Shown: piece after piece, positions 9,487 to 17,234 of the stretch
Layout of the letters: the number at the start of each line of letters is the position of its first letter
How positions within the stretch are numbered: the first letter of the stretch is position 1
Program-made: the position numbers and the translations under genes
Assembly (NCBI GenBank): GCA_902363135.1
Contig: CABIZF010000007.1
Location: 62,001 to 126,000, forward strand
Direction: 5' to 3'
From: Lachnospiraceae bacterium
GTDB taxonomy: Bacteria; Bacillota; Clostridia; Lachnospirales; Lachnospiraceae
Length of the DNA stretch: 64,000 nucleotides
Notes under the pieces: model-generated
What the model was told of the DNA's origin: nothing
Seen by the model: the letters and a program-made list of their open reading frames with translations, nothing else
Databases searched by the model: none

Positions 9487-9666
9487 ACCACAGATAAGCA
9501 TTCTCCCGCCTTAAACGTGCAGAACACTAAGCAGCGGGTGGGATGCTTCTGTCAGTGGCAGTTGAAAGCTCCCACTGACAGATCGCGAAGCGACTGTGTT
9601 CATGAGCAAGTAGCGAAGCTAGGCCCTGTCAGCAGAGCTGCAGGGATGAATTGCGAATGTCCGCTT
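9487..9666 (+). repeat. Family B repeat, full copy (B5)
   Basis: Close to B2: GATAAGCATTCTCCCGCC...GGTGGGATGCTT, GTCAGTGGCAGTT/CCCACTGAC and the CCCTGTCAGCAGAGCTGCAGGG hairpin. Confidence 0.85.
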
Positions 9667-9667
9667 T

Positions 9668-9770
9668 ACAGCTCCCGCTGGCAGGGCGAGAAGTGACTGC
9701 GCTCATGAACAAGTAGCGAAGCTAGGCCCTGTCAGCAGAACTGCAGGGATGGATTGCGAATATCCGATTG
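9668..9770 (+). repeat. Family B repeat, 3' half (B6)
   Basis: A second half-unit (CTCCCGCTGGCAGGG...AAGTAGCGAAGCTAGGCCCT...GCAGGGATGG) placed in tandem directly after B5, as if by unequal exchange. Confidence 0.75.
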
Positions 9771-10149
9771 ACTTGATGAGAGCGTGTTGCAATGATTAGA
9801 AATATATGGATTCAGTCATGAAAGGTTCGAAGGACTGGAAATAAGCAGCAGAGGGATGCACCCAAACAGTAAAACAATAGAAAATCAATAAAATGACAAA
9901 AAACAAGAATAAACATCGATGAAAATAGATAAATCGATAATATTAGAATTAAAACATAAAATAAGAACAGTATGCACTTTGAGATGATATCTAAGTGAGA
10001 TGATTTCAACCGCTGTTGGCGATGAACAACAAATCAATTTAGCAATCTTGAATCTCTAAGAAGCTGCAAAAGGCAGCCTGATCATGCCTGTGCATAAATA
10101 TACATTTTTGGTTGAATCCTTTAATGCTGCTGCGGCAACAGTTCCTGGA

Positions 10150-10300
10150 GATGATACATACGGATTGTTCTGCATATCGTATGAATGCAATCTCGCTCAC
10201 TATTTGCATATTGTGAAATCCATGTTTTGCTTTTATGCTCATATTATCAGGGCGGATCCCAAGGCTTTAACCACTGTGTGCAAGAACAGATAATCCCGGG
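10150..10300 (+). repeat. Family A repeat, worn variant (A3)
   Basis: It shares with A2 the order ACGGATTGTT..., TTTGCATATTGTGAA, TTTTATGCTCATAT, CAGGGCGG and TGTGCAAG, with many substitutions. Confidence 0.5.
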
Positions 10301-10327
10301 ATTTTTCTCTCTGGTAACATTGAGCAG

Positions 10328-10343
10328 GGTTTCACGTGAAACA
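10328..10343. other. parS: parS centromere site 3 (one mismatch)
   Basis: GGTTTCACGTGAAACA: 15 of 16 bases match the consensus; only the outer first base differs. Repeat B7 starts 43 bases on. Confidence 0.9.
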
Positions 10344-10386
10344 TTATGAATTACGATCGAAGTATGTTAAAATTGATGTTATTTTG

Positions 10387-10513
10387 ACTGCAGATAAGCA
10401 TTTCTTCGCTTCGAGTGCGCGGAGCACTAAGCGGTGGGCAAAGGGGCTGCTTCTGTTAGTGAGAGTTGAAACCTCCCACTGGCAGGTCGCGAAGCGAATT
10501 GCGAATGTCTGTT
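10387..10513 (+). repeat. Family B repeat, partial copy (B7)
   Basis: It begins CTGCAGATAAGCATTTC, keeps GAGTGCGCGGAGCACTAAGCGG and the CCCACTGGCAG hairpin arm, and lacks the last hairpin. Confidence 0.7.
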
Positions 10514-10886
10514 TTACAAATAAAAGGGTTTTTACTTCCTGTGAATTTCTTACATGACTGAAGTTACGTGTTACCAGACGATTTAGACTTCAGACCGAAT
10601 AGTGGTGGATAATGACTGTGACTCAGATTTGCGCAGTTATGCGTATTTTTTTGTTGGTTGTTTCAGCTGCGTAACAATACGCAGATGGCAGGAATTTATT
10701 CCTACGAGCAACGTGCAGAAATCATACTTCAGGGATATTTTATTCCTGCTGTCTTGATGTCGGACCGTGACTGTTTCGAAGCATCCCTGCTGCTTTGCCG
10801 ACAGGTCCAGAATACCCCGTTGTTTGCAACGTTACAAGTTTGACGCCGTTGCTATCAGCAGGATGTGTGAGTCATGACTTGTGAAG

Positions 10887-11079
10887 ATAAAAGGGTCAAA
10901 AGGTCATGCGTTTCATGCTTGCATGAAAAAGCATGACTTATTGACTCGCAAAACACAGAAAAGTAGCCATTTTTCGTAGAAAAACGAGCGGATTTGAGGT
11001 GCTTTAGGATTGCGAAAGCATGAAATGCGAAGCAATCCGTGTATCATAGGGGCAAAATACCTTTTGCCCCTGGCATCTT
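10887..11079 (-). repeat. Family A repeat, inverted copy (A4)
   Basis: The reverse complement of A1 with few differences over ~190 bases (for example GTCATGCGTTTCATGCTTGC). Together A1 and A4 form a large inverted pair about 4 kb apart that encloses most of the parS zone. Confidence 0.85.
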
Positions 11080-11209
11080 GTGAAGGTAAAATCAAAAAAA
11101 ATAATGAATACTAGTGCGATAAACGCTGAGATATGTTATAATACCAGTTGCCTTGATGCGTTTTTATTATGATGGAAACAAAAACAGGCAAACGCACATA
11201 AAACGGGAA

Positions 11210-11225
11210 TGTTTCACGTGAAACA
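11210..11225. other. parS: parS centromere site 4
   Basis: Perfect TGTTTCACGTGAAACA, followed within ten bases by repeat B8. Confidence 0.95.
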
Positions 11226-11230
11226 TTTTA

Positions 11231-11353
11231 TTTGCAACTCAGATAAGCATTTCCTCGTGTAAAACGGACATTCACAATCCATCCCTGCAACTCTGCTGGC
11301 AGGGCCTAGCTTCGCTACTTGCTCATGAACGCAGTCGCTTCGCGATCTGTTTT
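11231..11353 (-). repeat. Family B repeat, rearranged copy (B8)
   Basis: It starts in forward sense (CTCAGATAAGCATTTCC) but switches at about 11257 to the reverse complement of the family's 3' half (CATCCCTGCAACTCTGCTGG...GCGAAG arms). An internal inversion or deletion is implied. Confidence 0.7.
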
Positions 11354-11487
11354 GTATATATTCGAAGAATTGATCTTGTCAACAATATTTTGAAAAAAGA
11401 GTTGGATGAATGGCAGGGAGCCACTGGAGACAGAATCATGTCGACAGCCTCACAAGTGATCTGGATGAACTGCAAGGATGAGCTGAA

Positions 11488-11540
11488 GAAATCCGTGTAT
11501 CATAGGGAGGGGCAAAATACCTTTTGCCCCCAACATCATG
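11488..11540 (-). repeat. Family A repeat, terminal fragment (A5)
   Basis: It holds ATCCGTGTATCATAGGG and GGGGCAAAATACCTTTTGCCCC, the same end block as A4, directly before the last parS. Confidence 0.75.
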
Positions 11541-11543
11541 GCA

Positions 11544-11559
11544 TGTTTCACGTGAAACA
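11544..11559. other. parS: parS centromere site 5
   Basis: Perfect TGTTTCACGTGAAACA only ~50 bases upstream of parA, so ParB bound here could also repress or shape parAB transcription. Confidence 0.95.
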
Positions 11560-11609
11560 TTTTAGCGGATGAATATTCGCTTTCTTTTGAAGGGAGTATG
11601 ATAAAAGAA

Positions 11610-12386
11610 ATGGGCAGAACAATTGTGATAGCAAATCAGAAGGGTGGAGTAGGAAAAACGACCACTTCGATTAATTTGTCTGCGGCACTGGCAGAGCAAG
11701 GACAAAAGGTACTCGTGATTGATATGGATCCGCAGGGCAATACGACCAGTGGACTGGGCGTTGAGAAGGATGAGGTGGAGAATACCGTATATGAACTGCT
11801 TCTGGGAGAATGTACGATCCAGGAGTGTATGCAGAAGGAAATTTTTGAAAATCTTTCGATATTACCGGCTAATATAAATCTGGCAGGTGCGGAGATCGAG
11901 TTGATCAGCGCGGAGAATAAAGAATATCTTTTGAAAAACGCACTGGATGAAGTAAAGGATCAGTATGATTTTATCATTATTGATTGTCCGCCGTCACTGA
12001 ATCTTCTGACGATTAATTCGATGTGCGCGGGAGATACCGTATTGGTTCCGATTCAGTGTGAATATTATGCACTGGAAGGATTGAGCCAACTGATGCACAC
12101 GATCGACCTCGTAAAAGAACGCTTGAATCCGAATCTGGAGATGGAGGGAGTGGTATTTACAATGTATGATGCCAGAACAAACCTTTCTTTGCAGGTGGTC
12201 GAGAGTGTAAAGAATAATCTGAATCAGAAAGTCTATAAAAGTATTATTCCGAGAAATGTAAGGCTGGCAGAGGCACCGAGCTATGGAATGCCAATCACAA
12301 AATATGACAAGCGGTCGACAGGCGCAGAAAGTTATCGCCTGCTGGCAGAAGAGGTAATACATAGGGGAGAAGAAGAATGGCAGTAA
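11610..12386 (+). CDS. parA: Chromosome-partition ATPase ParA (Soj)
   Basis: A MinD/ParA-type ATPase with the deviant Walker motif KGGVGKTT right after GRTIVIANQ, then DMDPQGN and IIDCPPSL. It pairs with ParB to move and organise newly copied origins and, as Soj, affects DnaA activity in Bacillus. Two starts are possible. The ATG at 11598 has AGGGAG only one base away. The ATG at 11610 (MGRT) is the family's usual start with the same site 13 bases upstream, and is preferred. It overlaps parB by 10 bases, so the two are translationally coupled. Five parS sites upstream confirm the chromosomal system. Confidence 0.96.
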   Translation: MGRTIVIANQKGGVGKTTTSINLSAALAEQGQKVLVIDMDPQGNTTSGLGVEKDEVENTVYELLLGECTIQECMQKEIFENLSILPANINLAGAEIELISAENKEYLLKNALDEVKDQYDFIIIDCPPSLNLLTINSMCAGDTVLVPIQCEYYALEGLSQLMHTIDLVKERLNPNLEMEGVVFTMYDARTNLSLQVVESVKNNLNQKVYKSIIPRNVRLAEAPSYGMPITKYDKRSTGAESYRLLAEEVIHRGEEEWQ

Positions 12387-13324
12387 AAAAATCAGGACTT
12401 GGCAAGGGACTGGATTCCCTTATCGCACCGAAAACACGACCGGAGCAAAAGACGCAGACAACTTCGGCAGCGGTAAAACCGGAAAAGGAAACAATCGTAA
12501 AGACAGTTGTAAAAAAAGAAGAAGTAAAGCTTCGTATCAGTGAGGTAGAGCCGAACCGTGAGCAGCCAAGGAAAAAATTTGACGAGGATGCATTGCTGGA
12601 GCTGGCTGATTCAATTCGGCAGTTTGGAGTGCTGCAGCCACTGCTTGTACAGAAACGGGACGGCTATTATGAGATCATCGCAGGGGAACGCCGTTGGCGT
12701 GCAGCAAAGATGGCAGGACTGAAGGAGGTTCCGGTCGTCATCAAGGATTTTACCGATCAGCAGATCGTGGAGATATCTCTGATTGAAAATATCCAGAGGG
12801 AAGATTTGAACCCAATCGAAGAAGCATTGGCTTACAAGCGGCTGCTCAGTGAGTTTAAGCTGAAACAGGATGAGGTAGCAGAGCGTGTATCCAAGAGTCG
12901 TACTGCAGTGACGAACTCCGTGCGTCTGCTGAAGTTAGATCGTCGGGTACAACAGATGGTCATTGATGAAATGATTTCTACCGGTCATGCACGGGCATTG
13001 CTGTCAATCGAGGATGGCGATCAGCAGTATAAAATTGCCATGCAGGTGTTTGATGAAAAGCTGAGTGTTCGTGAAGTCGAGAAGCTTATGAAAAAATTGC
13101 AGAATAGCAACGAAAAGAAAGAAAAGCAGAAGCCGGAGCATGAATTCATCTATCAGGATATGGAAGAGAAGATAAAGGCTCTGCTCGGTACGAAGGTGAC
13201 GATCAGCCCAAAGGCCAATCACAAAGGGAAGATCGTGATCGATTATTATTCGGATGATGAGCTGGAACGGCTGATGGAGCTGTTTCGGTCAATTCATCCG
13301 TATACCGAAGGAATCTCTGAGTGA
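12377..13324 (+). CDS. parB: Chromosome-partition protein ParB (Spo0J)
   Basis: A 315-residue ParB/Spo0J. The N-terminus GLGKGLDSLI is typical. The CTP-binding region shows GERRWRAAK, and ENIQREDLNPIEEA lies before the helix-turn-helix (about 130-190) that reads parS. A C-terminal dimer domain follows. ParB loads at parS, spreads as a CTP-dependent clamp and recruits SMC condensin. A short family B remnant (GAACGCAGATAAGCGGCGG) directly follows its stop. Confidence 0.97.
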   Translation: MAVKKSGLGKGLDSLIAPKTRPEQKTQTTSAAVKPEKETIVKTVVKKEEVKLRISEVEPNREQPRKKFDEDALLELADSIRQFGVLQPLLVQKRDGYYEIIAGERRWRAAKMAGLKEVPVVIKDFTDQQIVEISLIENIQREDLNPIEEALAYKRLLSEFKLKQDEVAERVSKSRTAVTNSVRLLKLDRRVQQMVIDEMISTGHARALLSIEDGDQQYKIAMQVFDEKLSVREVEKLMKKLQNSNEKKEKQKPEHEFIYQDMEEKIKALLGTKVTISPKANHKGKIVIDYYSDDELERLMELFRSIHPYTEGISE

Positions 13325-13483
13325 ACGCAGATAAGCGGCGGTTTCTAGCAGTCATTGCATGGGCACAGAAAGGGAGTTCCGTAATAGTAAGAAATGATTC
13401 ATGAGAATGTGAGAATTATAACGAAAAAGAAAGTATGGATGGGATAAGAACAGTTCGAAGCTAAAAAACAAACAGGAGGAAGA

Positions 13484-13999
13484 ATGGAAAGCAGTATCTT
13501 GAACTCAATCGGAATCGATCCGGGAATCATCGTAATCGTGATGATGGGGATCATGATTTTCGTATTGCTTTATATGGTGAGAGTATCGATGAAAATGACG
13601 CGCTTCATGAAGCGCTATCGCATTTTCATGAAGGGAAAGGATGCCGTGTCCCTTGAAAAGGCATTTGCACAGCGATTTACGGAGGTAGACCGTTTGAGCG
13701 AGCTGACAAGAATCAACACGGATGAGATTCGCCGGATCAAGGAGATCCAGAGCCGCACGGCCAATAAAATTGGTATTGTCAAGTATGATGCATTTCCGGA
13801 TGTCGGAGGCAGATTAAGCTTTGCGTTGGCGATGCTGGATGAAAATAATTCAGGATTTGTGTTGAATGCCATTCACGGAAGAGAAGGCTGCTACACGTAT
13901 GTAAAAGAAATCGTAAAAGGGGAATCCTATGTGGTGCTTGGACAGGAAGAGAAAGAAGCACTGCGTCAGGCAGTCAATTATTTCAGTGATATGCAGTAA
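13484..13999 (+). CDS. DUF4446 family membrane-anchored protein
   Basis: 171 residues. The first ~40 hold one hydrophobic membrane segment (IIVIVMMGIMIFVLLYMV). A coiled, charged stretch follows, then a small C-terminal domain with the family's RTANKIGIVKYDAFPDVGGRLSFALAMLDE block. DUF4446 proteins are found next to parB/Spo0J in many Clostridia. The function is unknown. The ribosome site AGGAGG is well placed. It faces a terminator hairpin before serS. Confidence 0.9.
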   Translation: MESSILNSIGIDPGIIVIVMMGIMIFVLLYMVRVSMKMTRFMKRYRIFMKGKDAVSLEKAFAQRFTEVDRLSELTRINTDEIRRIKEIQSRTANKIGIVKYDAFPDVGGRLSFALAMLDENNSGFVLNAIHGREGCYTYVKEIVKGESYVVLGQEEKEALRQAVNYFSDMQ

Positions 14000-14036
14000 A
14001 AATCCCTTTACTTGAAAGTGAAGATGATGTATATTT

Positions 14037-14083
14037 AAAGGTATCATGCTGTGAACTTACAGCCGGATACCTTTATTGCTTTT
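14037..14083 (+). terminator. Terminator before serS
   Basis: AAAGGTATC (14037-14045) pairs with GATACCTTT (14066-14074), with an inner GCTGT/ACAGC stem, followed by ATTGCTTTTG. It separates the par cluster from serS. Confidence 0.75.
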
Positions 14084-14145
14084 GTAGAGGATGCATTCCT
14101 TATAGATTTGTTTTATAATAAGAAGAGAAATTCTGGAGGCAGAAC

Positions 14146-15426
14146 ATGTTAGATATTAAATTTGTGAGAGAGAACCCGGATATCGTAAAACAGAATATTA
14201 AGAATAAATTTCAGGATGAAAAGCTGGTACTTGTAGACGAAGTCCTGAAGCTGGATCAGGAAAATCGCGATATTAAGCAGGAAGTAGAAGCACTCCGTGC
14301 AAACCGAAATAAAATTTCCAAGCAGATTGGTGCGCTGATGGCTCAGGGTAAGAAGGAAGAGGCAGAGGCAGTTAAGAAGCAGGTGACCGAGAATGCCGCT
14401 CGTATGGCGGAGCTGGATGAGCGTGAGAAGGTTGTCGAGGAAGAGATCAGAAAGAGAATGATGATCATTCCGAATATTATTGACCCGTCAGTCCCGATTG
14501 GAAAAGATGACAGTGAGAACGTGGAAATCCAGCGATATGGTGAGCCGGTCGTTCCGGATTTCGAAATCCCATATCATACAGAAATTATGGAGAAGCTGAA
14601 TGGTATTGATATGGATGCGGCCGGACGTGTAGCCGGAAATGGCTTCTACTATCTGATGGGCAATATTGCAAGACTGCATTCTGCAGTACTTTCTTATGCG
14701 CGTGATTTTATGATCGGCAGAGGTTTTACCTATTGCATTCCGCCTTATATGATCCGCAGCAATGTCGTGACCGGAGTTATGAGCTTTGCAGAGATGGATG
14801 CGATGATGTACAAGATCGAGGGCGAGGATCTTTATCTGATCGGTACCAGTGAGCATTCCATGATTGGAAAATTTATTGACCAGATTTTACCGGAGGAGAA
14901 GCTTCCGTATACATTGACGAGTTATTCTCCGTGCTTCCGTAAGGAAAAAGGCGCGCATGGTATTGAGGAGCGCGGTGTATACCGTATTCACCAGTTTGAG
15001 AAACAGGAGATGATCGTTGTCTGCAAGCCTGAGGACAGCATGATGTGGTTTGATAAGCTTTGGCAGAACACGGTGGACTTCTTCCGCACGCTTGATATCC
15101 CGGTACGTACTTTGGAGTGCTGCTCCGGCGACCTTGCAGATTTGAAGGTAAAATCTCTGGATGTAGAGGCGTGGTCACCGCGCCAGAAGAAGTATTTTGA
15201 GGTGGGAAGCTGTTCGAACCTTGGAGATGCACAGGCAAGACGTCTGAAAATCCGTGTAAATGGTAAGGATGGTAAGAAGTATCTTGCGCATACGTTAAAT
15301 AATACGGTTGTTGCACCGCCGAGAATGCTGATTGCATTCCTTGAAAATAACCTGAATGAGGACGGAAGCGTACGCATTCCGGAAGCACTCAGACCGTACA
15401 TGGGCGGACAGGAAGTAATCAGATAG
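14146..15426 (+). CDS. serS: Seryl-tRNA synthetase
   Basis: This 426-residue class II synthetase charges tRNA-Ser (and tRNA-Sec where present). The N-terminal ~110 residues form the long antiparallel coiled-coil arm that grips tRNA. The catalytic core shows the motif 2 region CFRKEKGAHG and motif 3 NTVVAPPRMLIAFLEN. Length and start (GGAGG at proper distance) are normal. A -10 like TATAAT lies at 14114-14119. No T-box leader is visible in the short upstream region. Confidence 0.98.
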   Translation: MLDIKFVRENPDIVKQNIKNKFQDEKLVLVDEVLKLDQENRDIKQEVEALRANRNKISKQIGALMAQGKKEEAEAVKKQVTENAARMAELDEREKVVEEEIRKRMMIIPNIIDPSVPIGKDDSENVEIQRYGEPVVPDFEIPYHTEIMEKLNGIDMDAAGRVAGNGFYYLMGNIARLHSAVLSYARDFMIGRGFTYCIPPYMIRSNVVTGVMSFAEMDAMMYKIEGEDLYLIGTSEHSMIGKFIDQILPEEKLPYTLTSYSPCFRKEKGAHGIEERGVYRIHQFEKQEMIVVCKPEDSMMWFDKLWQNTVDFFRTLDIPVRTLECCSGDLADLKVKSLDVEAWSPRQKKYFEVGSCSNLGDAQARRLKIRVNGKDGKKYLAHTLNNTVVAPPRMLIAFLENNLNEDGSVRIPEALRPYMGGQEVIR

Positions 15427-15457
15427 TGACTGGCTTTCTCAAAGAGGGGAGAATAGG

Positions 15458-16330
15458 ATGCATTCTTACTTGAGAGCAATCGGTTTCAGTCAACTGAAAA
15501 AAGAGTCAGAGGTGGAAAAACTTCTGGCGGATGTATATCATAATTTTGAACATCGGGATGCGATCCGGGATGAGGATACCGCATTCATTGAATTGGAAAA
15601 GGATTATGCTCCGGATATGGGGATTATGCTGTGCGGTGCGATCGATAAGGATGGATTTCACCGTCAGTATTATTTCCCATATTATAAGGGGAGCGGAATC
15701 ACGACCTCTGCAGAGGTAGCAGTGGAAAAGCGGGTCGGCGGTGATTCTTTTGCGGGCGTTTGTGATGACGGTAGAGTAGGTGTATCTCTGATTTTCTACG
15801 TACAGAATGCCGTACAGTATCAGAAAGAGCAGATATTGAATCAGGTATTGGGGCAGGCCGTCAGCACGACATTTACGGGACTTTCGACAGGGGGAACGAT
15901 CCTGTTCCCAATTCGTCGCAATGAAGTGCTGGAAAATGCGCAGAAGAAGTCTCAGGCCAGACATTATCAGCTGATGAATGCTGCGAAGAACGGTGATCAG
16001 GATGCGATCGAGAATCTGACGATCGAGGATATGGATCTGTATTCGATGGTCTCACGGCGGATTTACAGAGAGGACGTGTTTTCGATCGTAGATACGTTCT
16101 TTATGCCATATGGTATGGAGTGTGATCAGTATCAGATTATGGGAAATATCGTTACCTGTCATAAGGTTCGTAATGAACTGACCGATGAGAATATTTATCA
16201 GATGAACATCGAGTGTAATGACATGTATTTCGATATCTGTATTAATGAAAAGGATCTGATGGGGGTTCCGGAAGAGGGACGCCGCTTTAAGGGATCTATC
16301 TGGTTACAGGGCAGGATTAATTTCAATTAG
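15458..16330 (+). CDS. DUF3881 family protein
   Basis: 290 residues beginning MHSYLRAIGFS, the signature start of DUF3881, a family I know essentially from Lachnospiraceae. The protein is soluble with no signal peptide. It has conserved blocks near ADVYHNFEHRDAIRDEDTAF and a C-terminal CNDMYFDICIN stretch. The function is unknown. It follows serS by 31 bases with the site AGAGGGGAG and is probably co-transcribed. Confidence 0.88.
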   Translation: MHSYLRAIGFSQLKKESEVEKLLADVYHNFEHRDAIRDEDTAFIELEKDYAPDMGIMLCGAIDKDGFHRQYYFPYYKGSGITTSAEVAVEKRVGGDSFAGVCDDGRVGVSLIFYVQNAVQYQKEQILNQVLGQAVSTTFTGLSTGGTILFPIRRNEVLENAQKKSQARHYQLMNAAKNGDQDAIENLTIEDMDLYSMVSRRIYREDVFSIVDTFFMPYGMECDQYQIMGNIVTCHKVRNELTDENIYQMNIECNDMYFDICINEKDLMGVPEEGRRFKGSIWLQGRINFN

Positions 16331-16338
16331 TATTTTAC

Positions 16339-16367
16339 TTGTGTTTTGGCATAAAATATAGTAGAAT
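16339..16367 (+). promoter_or_regulatory. Candidate promoter before the tRNA region
   Basis: TTGTGT (16339-16344), 17-base spacer, TAGAAT (16362-16367). It would read through a hairpin-rich 125-base stretch of unknown role into the broken tRNA. Confidence 0.5.
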
Positions 16368-16491
16368 AGATTCGTCGCATTGGCAGTCTGCGGACAGCTT
16401 TGTAGCGAATCAAACAGTGCCAAAAAGTTTTTACCAGATTTTGGTGACTGCTGCGTCACTGAGCGTCAGCAAAGTAAGCCAAAAATCGTAT

Positions 16492-16603
16492 GTCGTCATA
16501 GCTCAGCTGGATAGAGCACTCGCCTCCTAAGCGGTGACCAGAGTTATCGCCTCGGCGTATAACAGAAAAATGAATTTGAGTTCGATTCTGTTATGTGATG
16601 TCA
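16492..16603 (+). pseudogene. Broken tRNA-Arg(CCT)-like sequence
   Basis: From 16492 the acceptor strand GTCGTCA, D-arm (GCTC/GAGC) and anticodon arm with loop CTCCTAA are tRNA-like; the anticodon is CCT. The base of the anticodon stem has a C-T mismatch. After CCAGAGTT, where the T-arm should follow, come unrelated bases with their own hairpins (CGCC/GGCG and ATAACAGAA/TTCTGTTAT). A TTCGATT block appears only much later. No normal cloverleaf closes. It is probably a tRNA cut by past integration. Confidence 0.5.
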
Positions 16604-16764
16604 CAATTAAGAGGACATGCGTTTTTGGAAAAGGCGATAGCTTCATACCCAAAAATTTCATCATATAAGATTGATTCAGCTGACGTAAGTCAGTTTTAAA
16701 TCATAAAATCCAATGCCGTTGAAATGGCTGAAAACCTTTATTTTAAGCCAAAAATCCGGTATTA

Positions 16765-16836
16765 GTCCTGTTAGTTTAATGGATAGAACAAGTGCCTCCT
16801 AAGCACTAGATGTGGGTTCGATTCCCGCACGGGACG
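16765..16836 (+). tRNA. tRNA-Arg(CCT)
   Basis: A complete cloverleaf: acceptor GTCCTGT/ACGGGAC, D-arm GTTT/GAAC, anticodon stem AGTGC/GCACT around CTCCTAA (anticodon CCT), T-arm TGGG/CCCG type with TTCGATT, discriminator G. CCA is not encoded. Foreign DNA starts after it, so it is a candidate integration target. Confidence 0.92.
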
Positions 16837-16843
16837 TCCTATC

Positions 16844-16898
16844 AAAAGCGGAATGTATTAGAAAAATTTCTAATATGATTTCCGCTTTTTTGTTTTTT
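16844..16898 (+). terminator. Terminator after tRNA-Arg
   Basis: AAAAGCGGAA (16844-16853) pairs with TTTCCGCTTTT (16879-16889), with an inner ATTAGAAA/TTTCTAAT stem, then a T-run. Confidence 0.85.
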
Positions 16899-17154
16899 CA
16901 AGGGGAAAATGGAATGGAATATCAGCTAATACGGAAAGAATCCTATTAGCCGCTGTCTAATAAAACGCACTGCTTATATAATAGCTGGAAATAAATCGAA
17001 ATTCTAATAAAAGAGAAAAGCCAGCTGTTTATTTGAGAAAGTGGATGTAAATTCAAGCTCAGATAAGAAAAAAGAGGAAGGGAAATATCCGGCGGTAAGT
17101 TATTAGGTGTGAATACAATAGAATCTTTGCTTAGTGAGAACTAAGGTCAACAGT
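16899..17154. other. AT-rich stretch without a gene
   Basis: No gene is seen between the tRNA terminator and the partition module. A TATAAT-like sequence near 16976 and a small TTAG/CTAA hairpin near 17131-17144 are the only features noted. Confidence 0.5.
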
Positions 17155-17208
17155 AAGCCTGTTTGGATCAGATTTCAAAAAGAAATCTATCTGGACAGGC
17201 TTTTTCTG
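17155..17208 (+). terminator. Terminator-like hairpin in the leader of the first element parB
   Basis: AAGCCTGT (17155-17162) and an AGATTTC stem pair with GAAATCT and ACAGGCTT (17195-17202), followed by TTTCT. It sits only ~27 bases before the parB start, so it could attenuate the operon or close an upstream transcript. Confidence 0.65.
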
Positions 17209-17234
17209 TTGCAGATAAGAAATGGAGGAAAGAT

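Larger units (their letters stand above)
8089..11597. other. 3.5-kb gene-poor zone with parS sites and interspersed repeats
   Basis: No open frame here looks like a real protein gene; the ones present are short and run through repeats. The zone holds five parS sites, at least eight full or partial family B repeats and three family A repeats. The stretch 10520-10880 contains nothing I can name. Confidence 0.75.

Noticed and set aside
8463-10616. DnaA-box-like AGTGGATAA and GGTGGATAA near 8466 and 10606
   Set aside because: Each has a mismatch to TGTGGATAA, no cluster and no DUE-like region; the true origin should lie left of the window near dnaA.
10658-10843. 61-codon open frame in the parS zone
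   Set aside because: No ribosome site or recognisable sequence; likely chance.
6805-11540. CRISPR array in the repeat zone
   Set aside because: Repeats are ~190-200 bases, diverged and irregularly spaced, with no short identical repeat/spacer pattern and no cas genes.
14084-14145. T-box leader before serS
   Set aside because: Only ~60 bases lie between the terminator and serS; no T-box sequence or specifier stem is present.
17163-17234. Longer N-terminus for the first element ParB from a TTG
   Set aside because: The extension runs through a terminator hairpin; the ATG at 17235 has a strong ribosome site.
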